64,000 nucleotides of DNA from Hydromonas sp. (GCA_017495165.1 JAFEII010000028.1:1-64000); one strand, 5' to 3'; shown: positions 1 to 10,681, numbered from the stretch's first letter. A program made the numbers and translations. The notes: generated by a model not told the origin, from the sequence alone.

Positions 1-46
1 TGTATGAGAATGATGACTCGGTGGTTTGATTGGCGCGGTTATTTTC

Positions 47-163
47 GTAGGGGCGCGATTCATCGCGCCCAATCATGGCAAAGCCAATCAGGCCATAGGG
101 TGGGCATTGCCCACCGTTTTGCACCAGAGCCAATGACGCAATGGTGGGCAGTGCCCACCCTAC
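47..163. repeat. REP-like hairpins, copy 1 (single REP plus inverted REP pair)
   Basis: At 47-70 a GTAG head is followed by a short palindrome (GGGGCGC...GCGCCC). At 93-115 and 143-163 two further units face each other: each is a palindrome of the TGGGCA/TGCCCA type and the outer ends read (G)TAGGGTGGGCA and TGCCCACCCTAC. Two REPs in inverted orientation with a short spacer is the REPIN arrangement. The GTAG tetranucleotide beside a small hairpin is the known signature recognised by REP-associated tyrosine transposases. Left-hand unit of the pair has CATAG rather than GTAG here; copy 2 has the intact GTAG. Confidence 0.7.
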
Positions 164-226
164 AAATGGCCATCCCAGCTTGTATGAGAATGATGACTCG
201 GTGGTTTGATTGGCGCGGTTATTTTC

Positions 227-343
227 GTAGGGGCGTGATTCATCGCGCCCAATCATGGCAAAACCAATCAGGCCGTAGGGTGGGCATTGCCCACCGTTTT
301 GCACCAGAGTCGATGACGCAATGGTGGGCAGTGCCCACCCTAC
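227..343. repeat. REP-like hairpins, copy 2
   Basis: Second copy of the same array: a single REP-like unit at 227-250, then an inverted pair at 274-295 and 323-343, both ends with the GTAG/CTAC head. It ends about 35 bases before the ccoI start codon. Confidence 0.7.
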
Positions 344-377
344 AAATGCCGATTCCTCGCGCGAGTGAGGTGGCGGC

Positions 378-2600
378 ATGATATCGACTTCAACTTCAAC
401 CATTCCCCGCACCATTGATTTGAACCTGCGCCTTGGTGGCGTCACCTGTGTGGCGTGTACGGATTTAATCGAACGCGATTTGCACGCCGATAAAGGCATT
501 TTGAGCATTCAAGCCAGTTACACATTGCGCCGCGCATTTGTAACCATCGACGCAAATATCACTTCGAGCGCGGCCATCATTGCCCGCATTGAAAAGCTCG
601 GTTATCACGCCTATGCCGAATCGGTCGATAAAATCTCGGACGCTGAAATTAAAAACAACCGCCGCGAGCTGTTTCGCTTGTTGGTGGCGATGTTGTTGTT
701 GATGCAAAGCATGATGTTTATGTACCCGTTTTATACCTCAAACGAGGCAGATATGGGCGCGAGCGTGGCAAACCTGATGCGTTGGGCCAATTTGGTTTTG
801 ACGTTGCCGATGGTGTTTTATTGCGCCACGCCGATATTTAAAGGGGCGTGGGCGGAAGTGCGGTTGCGCAGTTTGGGCATGGACACGCCCGTGACGATTG
901 CGATTGTTGTGGCGTTTGTGGCCAGTGTGGATGCGACGGTGCGCGGTGTGGGGCATATTTATTATGATTCAATTACGATGTTTGTGGCCTTGCTGTTGGC
1001 GGCGCGTTACGTGCAATTTAAGGCGCTCAATAAAGCGGCGGGGTATTTAAACCAAGTGTTGCAACACAAACGCCTGTTTGCCGAACGCGCAGCCAATTTC
1101 CCTCAAAGTAAGCAAACCTCACTCGTGCCAGCGGATGAATTGGCGGTGAATGATGTGGTGTTTATTGCCTCGGGCGAGACGGTTCCTGCGGATGCGGTTT
1201 TAATTGAAGGCGCAACCACTTGTTCGCAAGCCTTGATTACGGGCGAATCGCAGCCCATCAATAAAACCGTGGGCGATGCATTACTGGCGGGCGCGGTCAA
1301 TATTGAACAAGCCGTATACGCCCGAATTAGCGCAGCGCGGGGCGCATCGCAGCTCGATGCGATTGAGCGGTTGGCGCAACAATCGGCCTTGCACAAACCC
1401 GCATCCATGTTGATGGCAGAGCGGGCGGCTCGGGTGTTTTTGTATGGATTAATGGTGGTGTGCGCGGGTGCGGCGCTGTATTGGTGGTTTTTTGACGCCA
1501 GCCAGATTGTGCCTGTGGTCGTGGCGATTTTAATCATTACATGCCCGTGCGCGCTCGCATTGGCTGTGCCAACCGTGCTAACCGCCGCATCAAGCGCGTT
1601 GGCGCGGCACAATGTGTTGGTGGTCAATCCGCAAGCCCTTGAAAAACTCGCCAAGGTCAACGCGTTTGCCTTTGACAAAACCGGCACGTTGACCCAAGAC
1701 ATGCAAACGCTCGAGCGGGTTATCGTGACGCCCGCCGCGCTTGAACTGGGTTTTGAGCAAAACGAATTGATCCAAATCGCCGCCACACTTGAGGCCGCAT
1801 CAAGGCATCCGATTGCGCTGGCATTGCGCAAAGCCTTGCAAACGCTCGACTTGCCTGAGCGGATGGATGACGTTGACGCGTTGGAGTTGCGCGTGGGACA
1901 AGGGGTTTTTGGCACGCTGGCGGGTGAATCGTTCCGCGTGGGCAAGCCGTCATTTGCGGCGCAGGGCGCGGTTGAGTTGCCAATCGAGGCGGTCAATTAC
2001 AGCGTTGCCGCCATCGCCAATGAGGCGGGCATTGTGCTGGCATGGTTTATGTTGCATGACCAAATCCGTCCGCACGGCGCAGCATTGGTGGGCGCGTTGC
2101 AAAAAGCGCGGTGTGATGTGTTGCTCATTAGCGGCGACAAAGCCGACGTGGTACAACCATTTGCCGCGCAACTGGGGATTGCCAGTTGTTATGCCGACGC
2201 CACGCCCGCCGATAAACTGCGCATCGTCTCAAACCTGCAAACCCAAGGCAAAACCGTTGCCATGACGGGCGACGGGCTCAACGACGCGGCGGTATTGCAG
2301 CAAGCCGACGTGGCAATCGCCATGGGACATGGCAGCAGCCTCACGCAAATGCAGGCCGATTTGGTCGTGCGCTCGGGTGACTTGGCCGATATTCACGCCG
2401 CGCATTTTATAAGTTTGCGCGTCCAAAAGCTGATTCGTCAAAATTTGGCATGGGCGGTTGTGTATAATTTAATTGCCATCCCGCTTGCCGCCACAGGCAA
2501 TGTGACGCCGCTCATCGCCAGCATTGGCATGGCGGTAAGCTCGCTGGTGGTGGTGTTTAACGCGTTGCGCATTTTGCGCCCAACCAAAAAGTTAGGTTAA
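378..2600 (+). CDS. ccoI: cbb3 oxidase-type copper-translocating P-type ATPase CcoI
   Basis: P1B-type ATPase of the inner membrane that exports or supplies copper during assembly of cytochrome cbb3 oxidase. The 740-residue product has an N-terminal heavy-metal domain with a CxxC pair (Cys24, Cys27), the actuator TGES (288-291), the transmembrane CPC motif (389-391), the phosphorylated DKTGT (Asp433) and the hinge GDGxND starting at Asp632, all intact. A GAGG ribosome site lies about eight bases before ATG 378. The stop is followed two bases later by ccoS, which is what points to CcoI/FixI rather than a general CopA exporter. The oxidase genes ccoNOP are not in the window and presumably lie upstream. 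Function by family and context; not tested. Confidence 0.9.
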   Translation: MISTSTSTIPRTIDLNLRLGGVTCVACTDLIERDLHADKGILSIQASYTLRRAFVTIDANITSSAAIIARIEKLGYHAYAESVDKISDAEIKNNRRELFRLLVAMLLLMQSMMFMYPFYTSNEADMGASVANLMRWANLVLTLPMVFYCATPIFKGAWAEVRLRSLGMDTPVTIAIVVAFVASVDATVRGVGHIYYDSITMFVALLLAARYVQFKALNKAAGYLNQVLQHKRLFAERAANFPQSKQTSLVPADELAVNDVVFIASGETVPADAVLIEGATTCSQALITGESQPINKTVGDALLAGAVNIEQAVYARISAARGASQLDAIERLAQQSALHKPASMLMAERAARVFLYGLMVVCAGAALYWWFFDASQIVPVVVAILIITCPCALALAVPTVLTAASSALARHNVLVVNPQALEKLAKVNAFAFDKTGTLTQDMQTLERVIVTPAALELGFEQNELIQIAATLEAASRHPIALALRKALQTLDLPERMDDVDALELRVGQGVFGTLAGESFRVGKPSFAAQGAVELPIEAVNYSVAAIANEAGIVLAWFMLHDQIRPHGAALVGALQKARCDVLLISGDKADVVQPFAAQLGIASCYADATPADKLRIVSNLQTQGKTVAMTGDGLNDAAVLQQADVAIAMGHGSSLTQMQADLVVRSGDLADIHAAHFISLRVQKLIRQNLAWAVVYNLIAIPLAATGNVTPLIASIGMAVSSLVVVFNALRILRPTKKLG

Positions 2601-2602
2601 AT

Positions 2603-2749
2603 ATGGAAACCTTGTTTTTACTCATTCCCTTAAGCGTCGCACTGGTCTTTTTTATTATATGGGGCTTGTGGTGGGCGGTGCATCGCGGTCAATTTGATGA
2701 CTTAGAGCAGCGCGGTTCGAGTATTTTTGATGACGAAGATGGGGTTTAA
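2603..2749 (+). CDS. ccoS: cbb3 oxidase maturation protein CcoS
   Basis: Short 48-residue inner-membrane protein starting METLFLLIP, with one transmembrane helix (about residues 4-24) containing the Trp-rich end GLWWAVHRGQFDD that is typical of CcoS, then an acidic tail ending DDEDGV. CcoS is needed for cofactor insertion into cbb3-type cytochrome oxidase, and its gene commonly sits directly after ccoI. Here the spacing is two bases, so translational coupling with ccoI is likely. The gene is too short for most automatic calls. Confidence 0.9.
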   Translation: METLFLLIPLSVALVFFIIWGLWWAVHRGQFDDLEQRGSSIFDDEDGV

Positions 2750-2803
2750 TGGCGACGATTTTTATTGAAATATCGGTTAAAAATTAAATGTTAAATCATG
2801 TAA

Positions 2804-2880
2804 GTAGGGCGGGCATTTATGCCCGCCAATTTCTAAGCCAATGACCGACTCACGCACGGCGGGCATAAATGCCCGCCTAC
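2804..2880. repeat. REPIN-like inverted pair of REP hairpins
   Basis: Starts GTAGGGCGGGCATTTATGCC and ends with its inverse, GGGCATAAATGCCCGCCTAC. Each arm is itself a palindrome; the spacer is about 30 bp. Same design as the units at 93-163, with a different core (CGGGCATTTATGCCCG), so it is a diverged member of the same REP class. Confidence 0.75.
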
Positions 2881-2947
2881 CAAAATCATCCTATTTGCCT
2901 CGATTGAAAATGGCAGCACGGCCATCCGAAAGTCACCCCAGTCAATC

Positions 2948-2977
2948 AAAAACCCACGCCATTGAACGTGGGTTTTT
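2948..2977. terminator. Rho-independent terminator
   Basis: Stem AAACCCACG / CGTGGGTTT with loop and a T-run (GGGTTTTTG) on the plus strand and an A-run upstream, so it may serve both ccoS and the convergent methyltransferase gene. Confidence 0.7.
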
Positions 2978-3014
2978 GCTTTAAAAATAGAGTCCAGCAG
3001 CAGAATGAGTTGCT

Positions 3015-3659
3015 TCATGGCTGCTCTGATAAATCAATCAACATGATGCCATCATCCGCATCAATTTGAACTGTGCGGTAAGTGATGCTATTTGCGTCTA
3101 AATAATCATAAAATCGCTGCATCTTGTGTTTAAACTTCAAAACATCGTCAATGATGATGAGGGCGTCAGATGCGGCGAGTTTGCGGGCGCGGACAAAAAA
3201 ATCCAGTGTGGCCGCTTTGTGTGCGTCAATAAATATAAAGTCAAACGGCGGCTTTTGTAACGTAGGCAACACTTCGAGCGCGTGGCCGTGATGCAGTTCA
3301 ATATCCGCCACCGCGCCTGTGGCGTAAAAATGATGGCGCGCTTCTTCAAATGGCGGCTTGGATAAATCCATGGTGACAATTTGGGCGCGCCATGCACGGG
3401 CAACTTGCCAAAAACGCAGGGTGGAATAACCGTTGGCGCAACCGATTTCTAGAATATGTGCAGGTTGGCGCGCGGTTAAAATCGCTTGCAAATACGCGCT
3501 GTTGGCGGGGCTGATGTTGGGAATATGGCGCAGGCGACCCAGCGCGTAGAGTTCGGTTAAATACGTCTCTAATGTGGCGTCGGTTAAATTTTTGGGGGAA
3601 ATGTTGGGCAGGCGGCTGATGGCTTGCTCAAGGGTTAATTCTAAGGTGTCGGCGTGCAT
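3015..3659 (-). CDS. class I SAM-dependent O-methyltransferase
   Basis: A 214-residue protein of the caffeoyl-CoA/catechol O-methyltransferase-like family. The SAM-binding motif I is ILEIGCANGYSTL, followed by the acidic strand-2 end VTMDLS, and the metal-site segment FDFIFIDAHKAATLDFF with a later IIIDDV; these Asp residues are where the family binds a divalent cation. The substrate cannot be told from sequence. It is transcribed towards ccoS and lies 36 bases downstream of ubiX, so it could be the last gene of the minus-strand cluster that includes ubiX and the EamA permease, though the gap allows its own promoter. Confidence 0.8.
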   Translation of the reverse strand: MHADTLELTLEQAISRLPNISPKNLTDATLETYLTELYALGRLRHIPNISPANSAYLQAILTARQPAHILEIGCANGYSTLRFWQVARAWRAQIVTMDLSKPPFEEARHHFYATGAVADIELHHGHALEVLPTLQKPPFDFIFIDAHKAATLDFFVRARKLAASDALIIIDDVLKFKHKMQRFYDYLDANSITYRTVQIDADDGIMLIDLSEQP

Positions 3660-3695
3660 GATTGGGATGTGATTCGTAGATGTGGTTCGTGAAAT

Positions 3696-4280
3696 TTAGC
3701 TTGATTCGTTGATGGATGTCCAGCGCGGCGCGAGTTTTGCGTCAATCCCATGGCCGTCAAGCACGCGCCCAACCGTGTGATTGACCACGTCATCAAGGCT
3801 GTTGGGCATTTGATAAAAAGCGGGGACAGGTGGAAAAATAATGCCGCCCGCCTCGGTAATTGCGGTCATGTTGCGCAGATGAATCAAAGACAACGGCGTT
3901 TCACGCACCATGAGCGTGAGTTTGCGCCGCTCTTTAAGTGTCACATCGGCTGCGCGGCTGATGAGATTGTCTGACAAACCATGCGCAATCGCGGCAAGGG
4001 TTTTCATGGAGCAGGGCGCAACAATCATGCCGTCGCAGTCAAATGAGCCGCTCGATACAGCCGCGCCGATGTTTTTGGCCGAATGCACCATGTCGGCTTT
4101 GGCGCGCACGTCGGCTTTGGATAATTGTAATTCGTGCTCAATGGTCAGCCAGCCTGCGTCAGACACAATCAGGTGGGTTTCAATGCCACCCAAATCGCGC
4201 AAAATCTCAAGCAAGCGGATGCCAAACACCACGCCAGTTGCGCCTGTGATGGCGACGATGAGTCGTTTGGGTGTATTCAT
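3696..4280 (-). CDS. ubiX: flavin prenyltransferase UbiX
   Basis: Makes the prenylated FMN cofactor needed by the UbiD decarboxylase of ubiquinone synthesis. The 194-residue product opens MNTPKRLIVAITGATG, matching the FMN-binding start of the family, and carries the Ser/Cys-rich loop SSGSFDCDGMIVAPCSMKTL and the C-terminal segment PPVPAFYQMP typical of UbiX. An open frame extends 74 codons further upstream, but that extension is the antisense of the neighbouring EamA gene; the start at 4280 gives the usual length and overlaps the EamA stop by four bases (ATGA), implying translational coupling. ubiD is not in the window. Confidence 0.9.
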   Translation of the reverse strand: MNTPKRLIVAITGATGVVFGIRLLEILRDLGGIETHLIVSDAGWLTIEHELQLSKADVRAKADMVHSAKNIGAAVSSGSFDCDGMIVAPCSMKTLAAIAHGLSDNLISRAADVTLKERRKLTLMVRETPLSLIHLRNMTAITEAGGIIFPPVPAFYQMPNSLDDVVNHTVGRVLDGHGIDAKLAPRWTSINESS

Positions 4281-5170
4281 GGTTTGACCTTGGTTTGGGC
4301 GAGGTTGCTGCGAAACAGCAAAATAGCGCCGCTGATAATCAGGGCTGCGCCTGCAAAAACGTTCCAGCCCAAGCTTTCTTTTAAAATCGCCCAGCCCCAT
4401 AAAATGGCAAACAGCGGGGCGACGAATGTCACGGTGCTGATGCGCAGCACGCCGATTTCTTGCATGAGTTGGTAGTACATAAGAAAAGCAATGCCTGAGC
4501 AAAAAATCCCCAGCATCAAAGCGCTGCCAATAATGTGGGCATCAATTTGTGTGATGGAAATGACTGGGTGCGGCATGAATAGGGCAAAAGGCAAAACCAT
4601 GACTGCGGCGAAAAGATGCGAGTACGTGGTGGTGGCTTGTGGATTAAGAAAAGGGGCGCGTTTGCGCATGTACATGGAGTTGAGCGCGTAGCTGATGCTG
4701 GCGCACATACAGGCAATCAGGCTGCCAATGACGGCAAAAGTGGGCTGGATATTGGCGTTCGGTTTCATAACCAATGTGACGCCGAGCATGCCTAAAAATA
4801 ATGCAAATGCGCGCTGCGGGGTGATTTTTTCTAGGAAAAAATAGGCTGCAAACAGCGTGGTCCACATGGGTACTGCTGAGTTAATCACCGCAGAATAGCC
4901 TGCTGGTAATGAGTTGGCTGCAATGCAAAATAAGGTTAAAGGCAGACCCGCATTGAGCAAGCCCACCACCAAATAATGTCGCCAATGTTGTAATTGGGCA
5001 GGGCTTTTTTTGAGGGTGCTGAACGACCATAAAGCCAAACCGCCAATCAATAAACGCGACTCAGCCGTCCAAAAACTGCCTAAGACGGGTGATAAAATCC
5101 GCATAAATAAAAACGACGCGCCCCAAATGGCGGCTAGTGAGATGAACCGAATGAGGGCGGATGTGTTCAT
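4277..5170 (-). CDS. EamA/DMT-family drug-metabolite exporter-like permease
   Basis: Inner-membrane protein of 297 residues with about ten hydrophobic segments arranged as two EamA repeats, beginning IRFISLAAIWGASFLFMRIL, which is the standard first helix of the drug/metabolite transporter superfamily; the second repeat starts near FAVIGSLIACMCASISY. Start chosen at MNTSALIRF because the 15 residues upstream of it are not hydrophobic and do not fit the family. Members export amino acids or other metabolites, but the substrate is not predictable. The gene is upstream of ubiX with a four-base overlap. Confidence 0.85.
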   Translation of the reverse strand: MNTSALIRFISLAAIWGASFLFMRILSPVLGSFWTAESRLLIGGLALWSFSTLKKSPAQLQHWRHYLVVGLLNAGLPLTLFCIAANSLPAGYSAVINSAVPMWTTLFAAYFFLEKITPQRAFALFLGMLGVTLVMKPNANIQPTFAVIGSLIACMCASISYALNSMYMRKRAPFLNPQATTTYSHLFAAVMVLPFALFMPHPVISITQIDAHIIGSALMLGIFCSGIAFLMYYQLMQEIGVLRISTVTFVAPLFAILWGWAILKESLGWNVFAGAALIISGAILLFRSNLAQTKVKP

Positions 5171-5256
5171 ATTTGACCTGCGCTTGTAAAGTTGGATTGG
5201 TTTAAAGCCGCGCAATGTTGGATTGGGCGGCTTTGTTTGGCGGTGTTTCTTGCTTG

Positions 5257-5583
5257 TTAAACTTTTTGAGTGGATTGAACCAATTTAAGCAATTCGCCCG
5301 ATTCGTAGGACTCGGTCATGATGTCTGAGCCACCAACAAATTCGCCATTGATGTACAGCTGCGGAATGGTTGGCCACTGTGAAAAATCTTTGATGCCTTG
5401 GCGGATTTCAGGGTCGTCTAAAACGTTGATGGTCGCAACATTGGTTGCGCCGCAGGCTTTAAGCAGTTGAATCGCTTTGCCCGAAAAGCCGCATTGTGGA
5501 AATTGGCCGGTGCCTTTCATGAACAAAACAATGGGGTGTTCAGAAATGGTTTTTTGGATGAATTCGCGGGTGCTGTCGGACAT
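5257..5583 (-). CDS. grxD: monothiol glutaredoxin, Grx4 type
   Basis: A 108-residue CGFS glutaredoxin. The active site CGFS is at residues 31-34 in the context FPQCGFSGKAIQLL, followed by the WPTIPQLYINGEFVGGSDI segment that binds glutathione. Such proteins carry a [2Fe-2S] cluster bridged by glutathione and deliver it to other iron-sulfur proteins rather than acting as disulfide reductants. It is 87 bases upstream of the EamA gene on the same strand and divergent from gltB, whose two subunits both need iron-sulfur clusters; that proximity may be chance. Confidence 0.93.
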   Translation of the reverse strand: MSDSTREFIQKTISEHPIVLFMKGTGQFPQCGFSGKAIQLLKACGATNVATINVLDDPEIRQGIKDFSQWPTIPQLYINGEFVGGSDIMTESYESGELLKLVQSTQKV

Positions 5584-5777
5584 ATAAACTCCTGTGGTAA
5601 ATGAATTGAATGTGGATTGAATGCGTTTGGGTGCAAAGTGGCGACATTATATCTTTGTTTTGCTAAAAAGTCGTGCGCTCGTTGGGTTGAATTTTTCTGG
5701 GTTTTTACCTGTCCCTAATTAAAGTGTGCTTGAAAATATGTCGTATTTAATTTAAATCAGACCCTAATTTAAATGGG

Positions 5778-5806
5778 TTGTGTCCCTCCACAAAAAGCAC
5801 TATAGT
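5778..5806 (+). promoter_or_regulatory. candidate sigma-70 promoter of gltB
   Basis: TTGTGT (5778-5783) and TATAGT (5801-5806) are separated by 17 bp, about 70 bases before the gltB start. The rest of the grxD-gltB gap (5584-5878) holds AT-rich sequence with repeated CCTAATT(T/A)AA words and no gene. Confidence 0.55.
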
Positions 5807-5878
5807 TAACCTGAAATTTAATTAAATTTGCATTTGTGCCATTATTTTTGTTGTTACGCCATACGCCACGGAGTTTTT

Positions 5879-8800
5879 ATGACTTTTTTGCTCGACACCC
5901 CTGAATCCATTCAAATACTGCGCGATGACGCACAACAAAATGGTTTGTATCATCCTAATAATGAACATGACTCCTGTGGTGTGGGCTTTGTGGCGCATAT
6001 TAAAGGGCTGCGTTCGCACGCAATTGTGCAACAAGGTTTATTGATTTTGCACAACCTTGACCATCGCGGCGCGGTGGGTGCTGATGTGTTGATGGGTGAC
6101 GGTGCGGGGATTTTGTTGCAGATTCCTGATGCGTTGTACCGCGAAGAAATGGCGCGCCAAGGCGTGATGTTGCCGCCTGCGGGCGAATACGGCGTGGGCA
6201 TGATATTTTTGCCAAAGGAAGAAGCCTCACGCTTGGCGTGTCAACAAGAATTAGAGCGCACGGTCAAGGCCGAAGGGCAAGTGGTGCTGGGCTGGCGCGA
6301 TGTGCCTGTGGATGCCCAAATGGCAATGTCGCCCGTGGTGCGTGCGACCGAACCTGTGATGAAGCAGATTTTTATTGGGCGTGGCGGCGATGTCATGGTG
6401 ACCGACGCGCTGGAACGCAAGCTGTATGTGATTCGTAAAACCGCCTCGCATCGGATTCAGTCGCTTAATTTGACCCACGGCAAAGAATATTACGTGCCCT
6501 CAATGAGTGCGCGCACCGTGGTTTATAAAGGCTTGTTGCTGTGCGAACAAGTCGGGCGTTATTTTAAAGACTTGTCGGACAACCGCACGATTTCGGCAAT
6601 CGCCTTGGTGCACCAACGCTTTTCCACCAACACCTTTCCATCGTGGGAGCTGGCGCACCCGTACCGTTTTATTGCGCACAACGGCGAAATCAATACGGTC
6701 AAGGGCAATGTCAATTGGATTAAAGCACGCCAAAAAGCGATTTCATCTGCGGTATTGGGCGACGATTTGCACAAATTATGGCCGCTGATTTACCCTGGGC
6801 AATCAGACACCGCGTCATTTGATAATTGCCTTGAGCTGTTGGTAATGGCAGGTTATCCGCTCACGCACGCCATGATGATGATGGTGCCTGAAGCGTGGGA
6901 GCAACATGCGCAAATGAATGCCACGCGCCGCGCGTTTTATGAATACCACGCCGCGTTAATGGAACCTTGGGATGGCCCAGCGTCATTGGTGTTTACCGAT
7001 GGCCGCCAAATTGGCGCCATGCTGGACCGCAATGGCTTGCGCCCCGCGCGTTTCTTGGTGACCGATGATGATTTGGTGGTGTTGGCTTCAGAATCGGGCG
7101 TGCTGCCGATTCCTGATTCTAAAATCAAACAAAAATTGCGCTTGCAACCAGGCAAAATGCTGCTGATTGACACCGAACAAGGGCGCATTATTACGGATGA
7201 TGAACTTAAAAACAGCTTGGCAAATGCCCGTCCATACAAAGAATGGAATGCGCGTTTGTCTATGAAACTTGACCACGTACTCACGCCAATTGAGGCGCGC
7301 CCCGTGCCAAAATCAGAGCTGCTCGACCGCCAGCAAGCGTTTGGTTACACGCAAGAAGACATTAAATTTATTTTGCAAGCCATGGGGCAAACGGGTGAAG
7401 AAGCCATGGGTTCAATGGGCAATGACACGCCGATGGCAGTGTTGTCGAGCAAAAACAAATCGTTTTACCAATATTTCCGTCAATTGTTTGCACAAGTAAC
7501 CAACCCGCCGATTGACCCGATTCGTGAGCAGATGGTGATGTCTTTGGTGAGTTTTATTGGGCCAAAACCCAACTTATTGGACATCAATAACACCAATCCG
7601 CCGATGCGTTTGGAAGTCTCGCAACCCGTGCTCAATTACGATGAAATCGCCAAAATGCGCCACATCGAAAAATACACCGATGGCAAATTCAAAAGCTATC
7701 ATTTAGACATGAAATACCCCGCAGCGTGGGGTGCGCAAGGGATTGAAGCGCAACTCGCTTCCATGTGCGCCCAAGCGGTGGACGCGGTCAAATCGGGACA
7801 CAATATTTTGATTTTGTCCGACCGTGGTGTGGACAAAGATTTGTTGCCGATTCCCGCCTTGCTCGCAACCTCCGCGGTGCATCAGCACTTGGTCAACGCG
7901 GGGCTGCGCACCTCAACGGGGCTGGTGGTCGAGACAGGCAGCGCGCGCGAAGTGCATCATTTTGCGCTGCTCGCAGGCTATGGCGCCGAAGCCGTGCATC
8001 CGTATTTGGCATTTGCCACGTTGACCGATATGGTGCAGCGAGGTATGTTGGGCGACAAACGCCCGAACGAAGCGATTGCGTATTTCATTAAAGCGGTGGG
8101 CAAAGGCTTGAACAAAGTCATGTCCAAAATGGGCATTTCAACCTATATGTCATACACAGGCTCGCAGATTTTTGAAGCGATGGGCTTGACCCGCGAATTG
8201 GTGGACAAATATTTCAAAGGCACGCCCACCTCAATTGAAGGTATGGGCTTGTTTGAAGTGGCGCAAGAAGCGGTTTTGTTGCACCAACACGCATTTGGCG
8301 GCAAACATGCTTTGCATGATCGTTTGGCAACGGGTGGTGAATACGCGTGGCGCGTGCGCGGCGAAGAACACATGTGGACGCCAGACTCGATTGCCAAATT
8401 GCAACAATCCACCCGCCGCAACGACTATCAAACCTATAAAGAATACGCGCAACTGATTAACGATCAATCCAAGCGGCACATGACGTTCCGTGGGTTGTTT
8501 GAGTTCAAGCTCAATCCAAAACAAGCGATTTCGCTCGATGAGGTTGAGCCTGCCGCTGAGATTGTCAAACGTTTTGCGACGGGCGCAATGTCTTTGGGCT
8601 CAATTTCATCCGAAGCGCACGCCACATTGGCGGTTGCCATGAACCGAATTGGTGGCAAATCGAATACAGGCGAGGGCGGCGAAGACCCTGCGCGTTATCG
8701 CGCTGAGATGAAAAACGGCGAGTCAGGCATTGTGGATGGCCAAACCATGGCGGACATTATCGGCCACAACCGCATTGTGGCGACGATTCCGCTCAAAACA

Positions 8801-10594
8801 GGCGATTCATTGCGCTCGCGCATCAAGCAAGTCGCGTCAGGGCGCTTTGGTGTGAATGCCGAATATCTATCGTCCGCCGATCAAATCCAAATCAAAATGG
8901 CGCAAGGCGCAAAACCCGGTGAAGGCGGTCAATTACCAGGTTCAAAAGTGTCCGAATACATTGGCGCGTTGCGTTACTCCGTGCCGGGCGTTGGTTTGAT
9001 TTCGCCGCCGCCGCACCACGATATTTACTCGATTGAAGACTTGGCGCAGTTGATTCATGACCTTAAAAACGTCAACCCTGTTGCCTCGATTTCGGTCAAA
9101 TTAGTCGCAGAAACGGGCGTGGGCACAATTGCGGCAGGCGTGGCCAAAGCCAAGGCCGACCACATCGTGATTGCAGGGCATGACGGCGGCACGGGTGCGT
9201 CACCGATTGCATCCATCAAACACGCAGGCTCGCCATGGGAATTGGGTTTGGCAGAAACCCAGCAAACCTTGGTGCTCAATCGCTTGCGCTCACGCGTGCG
9301 CGTGCAAGTGGACGGACAGATTAAAACTGGGCGCGACGTGGTGATTGGCGCGTTGCTCGGGGCGGAAGAGTTTGGCTTTGCCACCGCGCCATTGGTGGTG
9401 CAAGGCTGCATCATGATGCGCAAATGCCACTTAAATACCTGCCCCGTTGGCGTGGCAACCCAAGACCCCGTGTTGCGCCAAAAATTCACAGGCCAGCCTG
9501 AACACGTTGTGAATTACTTCTTCTTTATTGCACAAGAAGTGCGTGAACTCATGGCGCAATTGGGCGTGCGCACGTTTGAGGAATTGGTTGGGCGCGCCGA
9601 TTTACTCGATATGCGCCAAGGCATTACACACTGGAAAGCACGCGGCTTGGATTTTTCAAAGGTGTTTCATCAAGTCCCAAACGCGTTGGGCGACACCTCG
9701 CACCAAACGCTCACCCAAGACCACGGCTTGAACAATGCGCTGGATCAACAACTGATTGCACAATGCGCGGTTGCGCTCAATGATGGCAAACCCGTCTCAT
9801 TTATTCAAAATGTGCGCAACCTCAATCGCTCGATTGGCGCGATGTTGTCAGGTCAGGTGGCGCGCCGTTATGGACATGCGGGCTTGCCAGAGGACACCAT
9901 CCACATTCAAATGAATGGCACGGCGGGGCAGAGTTTTGGCGCGTTTTTGGCGCATGGGGTTACATTTGACTTGGTCGGTGAGGGCAATGATTATGTGGGC
10001 AAAGGCTTGTCGGGCGGGCGGATTATTGTGCGCCCAGACAACAGCTTTAGAGGCGTGTCACACGAAAACATCATTGTCGGCAATACGGTGCTGTACGGCG
10101 CCATTTCAGGCGCGGCGTTTTTTAGTGGCATGGCGGGTGAGCGTTTTGCGGTGCGCAATTCAGGTGCGACCGCCGTGGTTGAGGGGACGGGCGATCATGG
10201 TTGTGAATACATGACGGGTGGTACAGTCGTCGTGTTAGGTGAGACAGGGCGTAATTTTGCCGCAGGTATGAGCGGCGGCGTGGCGTATGTGTATGACCCT
10301 GCGGGTTTGTTTGCTGCGCGTTGCAATACAACGATGGTGGGTTTGAGCGGGGTGTTGTCAGAGGCTGCGCAAGCGGCCAGTGCCCCTATTTATCATGCAA
10401 CCCATACAGATGCTGCGCCTGAGTCTGATGAGGCAAACTTAAAGAAGTTGATTGAGCAGCACTTTAAGCTGACGGGTTCGATGCGCGCCCGTGCAATTTT
10501 GGACGCATGGTCAGAACAGGTGGTCAAATTTATCAAAGTGATGCCAACTGATTACGAAAGAGTGTTGATTGAACGGGAAAACAACCGTACGTGA
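5879..10594 (+). CDS. gltB: glutamate synthase (NADPH) large chain
   Basis: Converts glutamine plus 2-oxoglutarate into two glutamates together with GltD. The 1571-residue product is full length. Cys33 (in [14 protein letters not shown]) is the expected N-terminal nucleophile of the class II amidotransferase domain, exposed after removal of a 32-residue leader. Then follow the central domain, the FMN/3Fe-4S synthase domain ([20 protein letters not shown], and the cysteine cluster in [19 protein letters not shown]) and the GXGXG C-terminal beta-helix. The start at 5879 is preferred over an upstream in-frame ATG at 5828 because GGAG lies five bases before it. An unrelated small gene separates it from gltD. 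Confidence 0.97.
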   Translation: MTFLLDTPESIQILRDDAQQNGLYHPNNEHDSCGVGFVAHIKGLRSHAIVQQGLLILHNLDHRGAVGADVLMGDGAGILLQIPDALYREEMARQGVMLPPAGEYGVGMIFLPKEEASRLACQQELERTVKAEGQVVLGWRDVPVDAQMAMSPVVRATEPVMKQIFIGRGGDVMVTDALERKLYVIRKTASHRIQSLNLTHGKEYYVPSMSARTVVYKGLLLCEQVGRYFKDLSDNRTISAIALVHQRFSTNTFPSWELAHPYRFIAHNGEINTVKGNVNWIKARQKAISSAVLGDDLHKLWPLIYPGQSDTASFDNCLELLVMAGYPLTHAMMMMVPEAWEQHAQMNATRRAFYEYHAALMEPWDGPASLVFTDGRQIGAMLDRNGLRPARFLVTDDDLVVLASESGVLPIPDSKIKQKLRLQPGKMLLIDTEQGRIITDDELKNSLANARPYKEWNARLSMKLDHVLTPIEARPVPKSELLDRQQAFGYTQEDIKFILQAMGQTGEEAMGSMGNDTPMAVLSSKNKSFYQYFRQLFAQVTNPPIDPIREQMVMSLVSFIGPKPNLLDINNTNPPMRLEVSQPVLNYDEIAKMRHIEKYTDGKFKSYHLDMKYPAAWGAQGIEAQLASMCAQAVDAVKSGHNILILSDRGVDKDLLPIPALLATSAVHQHLVNAGLRTSTGLVVETGSAREVHHFALLAGYGAEAVHPYLAFATLTDMVQRGMLGDKRPNEAIAYFIKAVGKGLNKVMSKMGISTYMSYTGSQIFEAMGLTRELVDKYFKGTPTSIEGMGLFEVAQEAVLLHQHAFGGKHALHDRLATGGEYAWRVRGEEHMWTPDSIAKLQQSTRRNDYQTYKEYAQLINDQSKRHMTFRGLFEFKLNPKQAISLDEVEPAAEIVKRFATGAMSLGSISSEAHATLAVAMNRIGGKSNTGEGGEDPARYRAEMKNGESGIVDGQTMADIIGHNRIVATIPLKTGDSLRSRIKQVASGRFGVNAEYLSSADQIQIKMAQGAKPGEGGQLPGSKVSEYIGALRYSVPGVGLISPPPHHDIYSIEDLAQLIHDLKNVNPVASISVKLVAETGVGTIAAGVAKAKADHIVIAGHDGGTGASPIASIKHAGSPWELGLAETQQTLVLNRLRSRVRVQVDGQIKTGRDVVIGALLGAEEFGFATAPLVVQGCIMMRKCHLNTCPVGVATQDPVLRQKFTGQPEHVVNYFFFIAQEVRELMAQLGVRTFEELVGRADLLDMRQGITHWKARGLDFSKVFHQVPNALGDTSHQTLTQDHGLNNALDQQLIAQCAVALNDGKPVSFIQNVRNLNRSIGAMLSGQVARRYGHAGLPEDTIHIQMNGTAGQSFGAFLAHGVTFDLVGEGNDYVGKGLSGGRIIVRPDNSFRGVSHENIIVGNTVLYGAISGAAFFSGMAGERFAVRNSGATAVVEGTGDHGCEYMTGGTVVVLGETGRNFAAGMSGGVAYVYDPAGLFAARCNTTMVGLSGVLSEAAQAASAPIYHATHTDAAPESDEANLKKLIEQHFKLTGSMRARAILDAWSEQVVKFIKVMPTDYERVLIERENNRT

Positions 10595-10681
10595 TGGTAC
10601 TATTGTGTCCTGGTAAAAGCGGCGATTTTTCACAAAAGTCTGCTTTTGGAGCATGTTTTTTCAAACGTACAAAGGCAGATA

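Larger units (their letters stand above)
1..349. repeat. 180-bp tandem duplication (two copies, first cut by window edge)
   Basis: Bases 1-180 are repeated at 181-349 with only a handful of substitutions (for example at 56/236, 83/263, 95/275), after which similarity stops. The period is exactly 180 bp, a multiple of three, so a 125-codon frame runs through both copies; I regard that frame as accidental because it consists of repeat sequence. Each copy holds REP-like palindromes. As the window opens inside copy 1, further copies may lie upstream. Confidence 0.9.

Noticed and set aside
4-381. 125-codon frame through the tandem repeat
   Set aside because: It is open only because the period is a multiple of three; the translation is REP sequence repeated twice, with no ribosome site and no known family.
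1103-1996. 297-codon frame antisense to ccoI
   Set aside because: Lies wholly opposite a conserved ATPase; composition rich in Ala/Ser/Thr as expected of a shadow of GC-biased codons.
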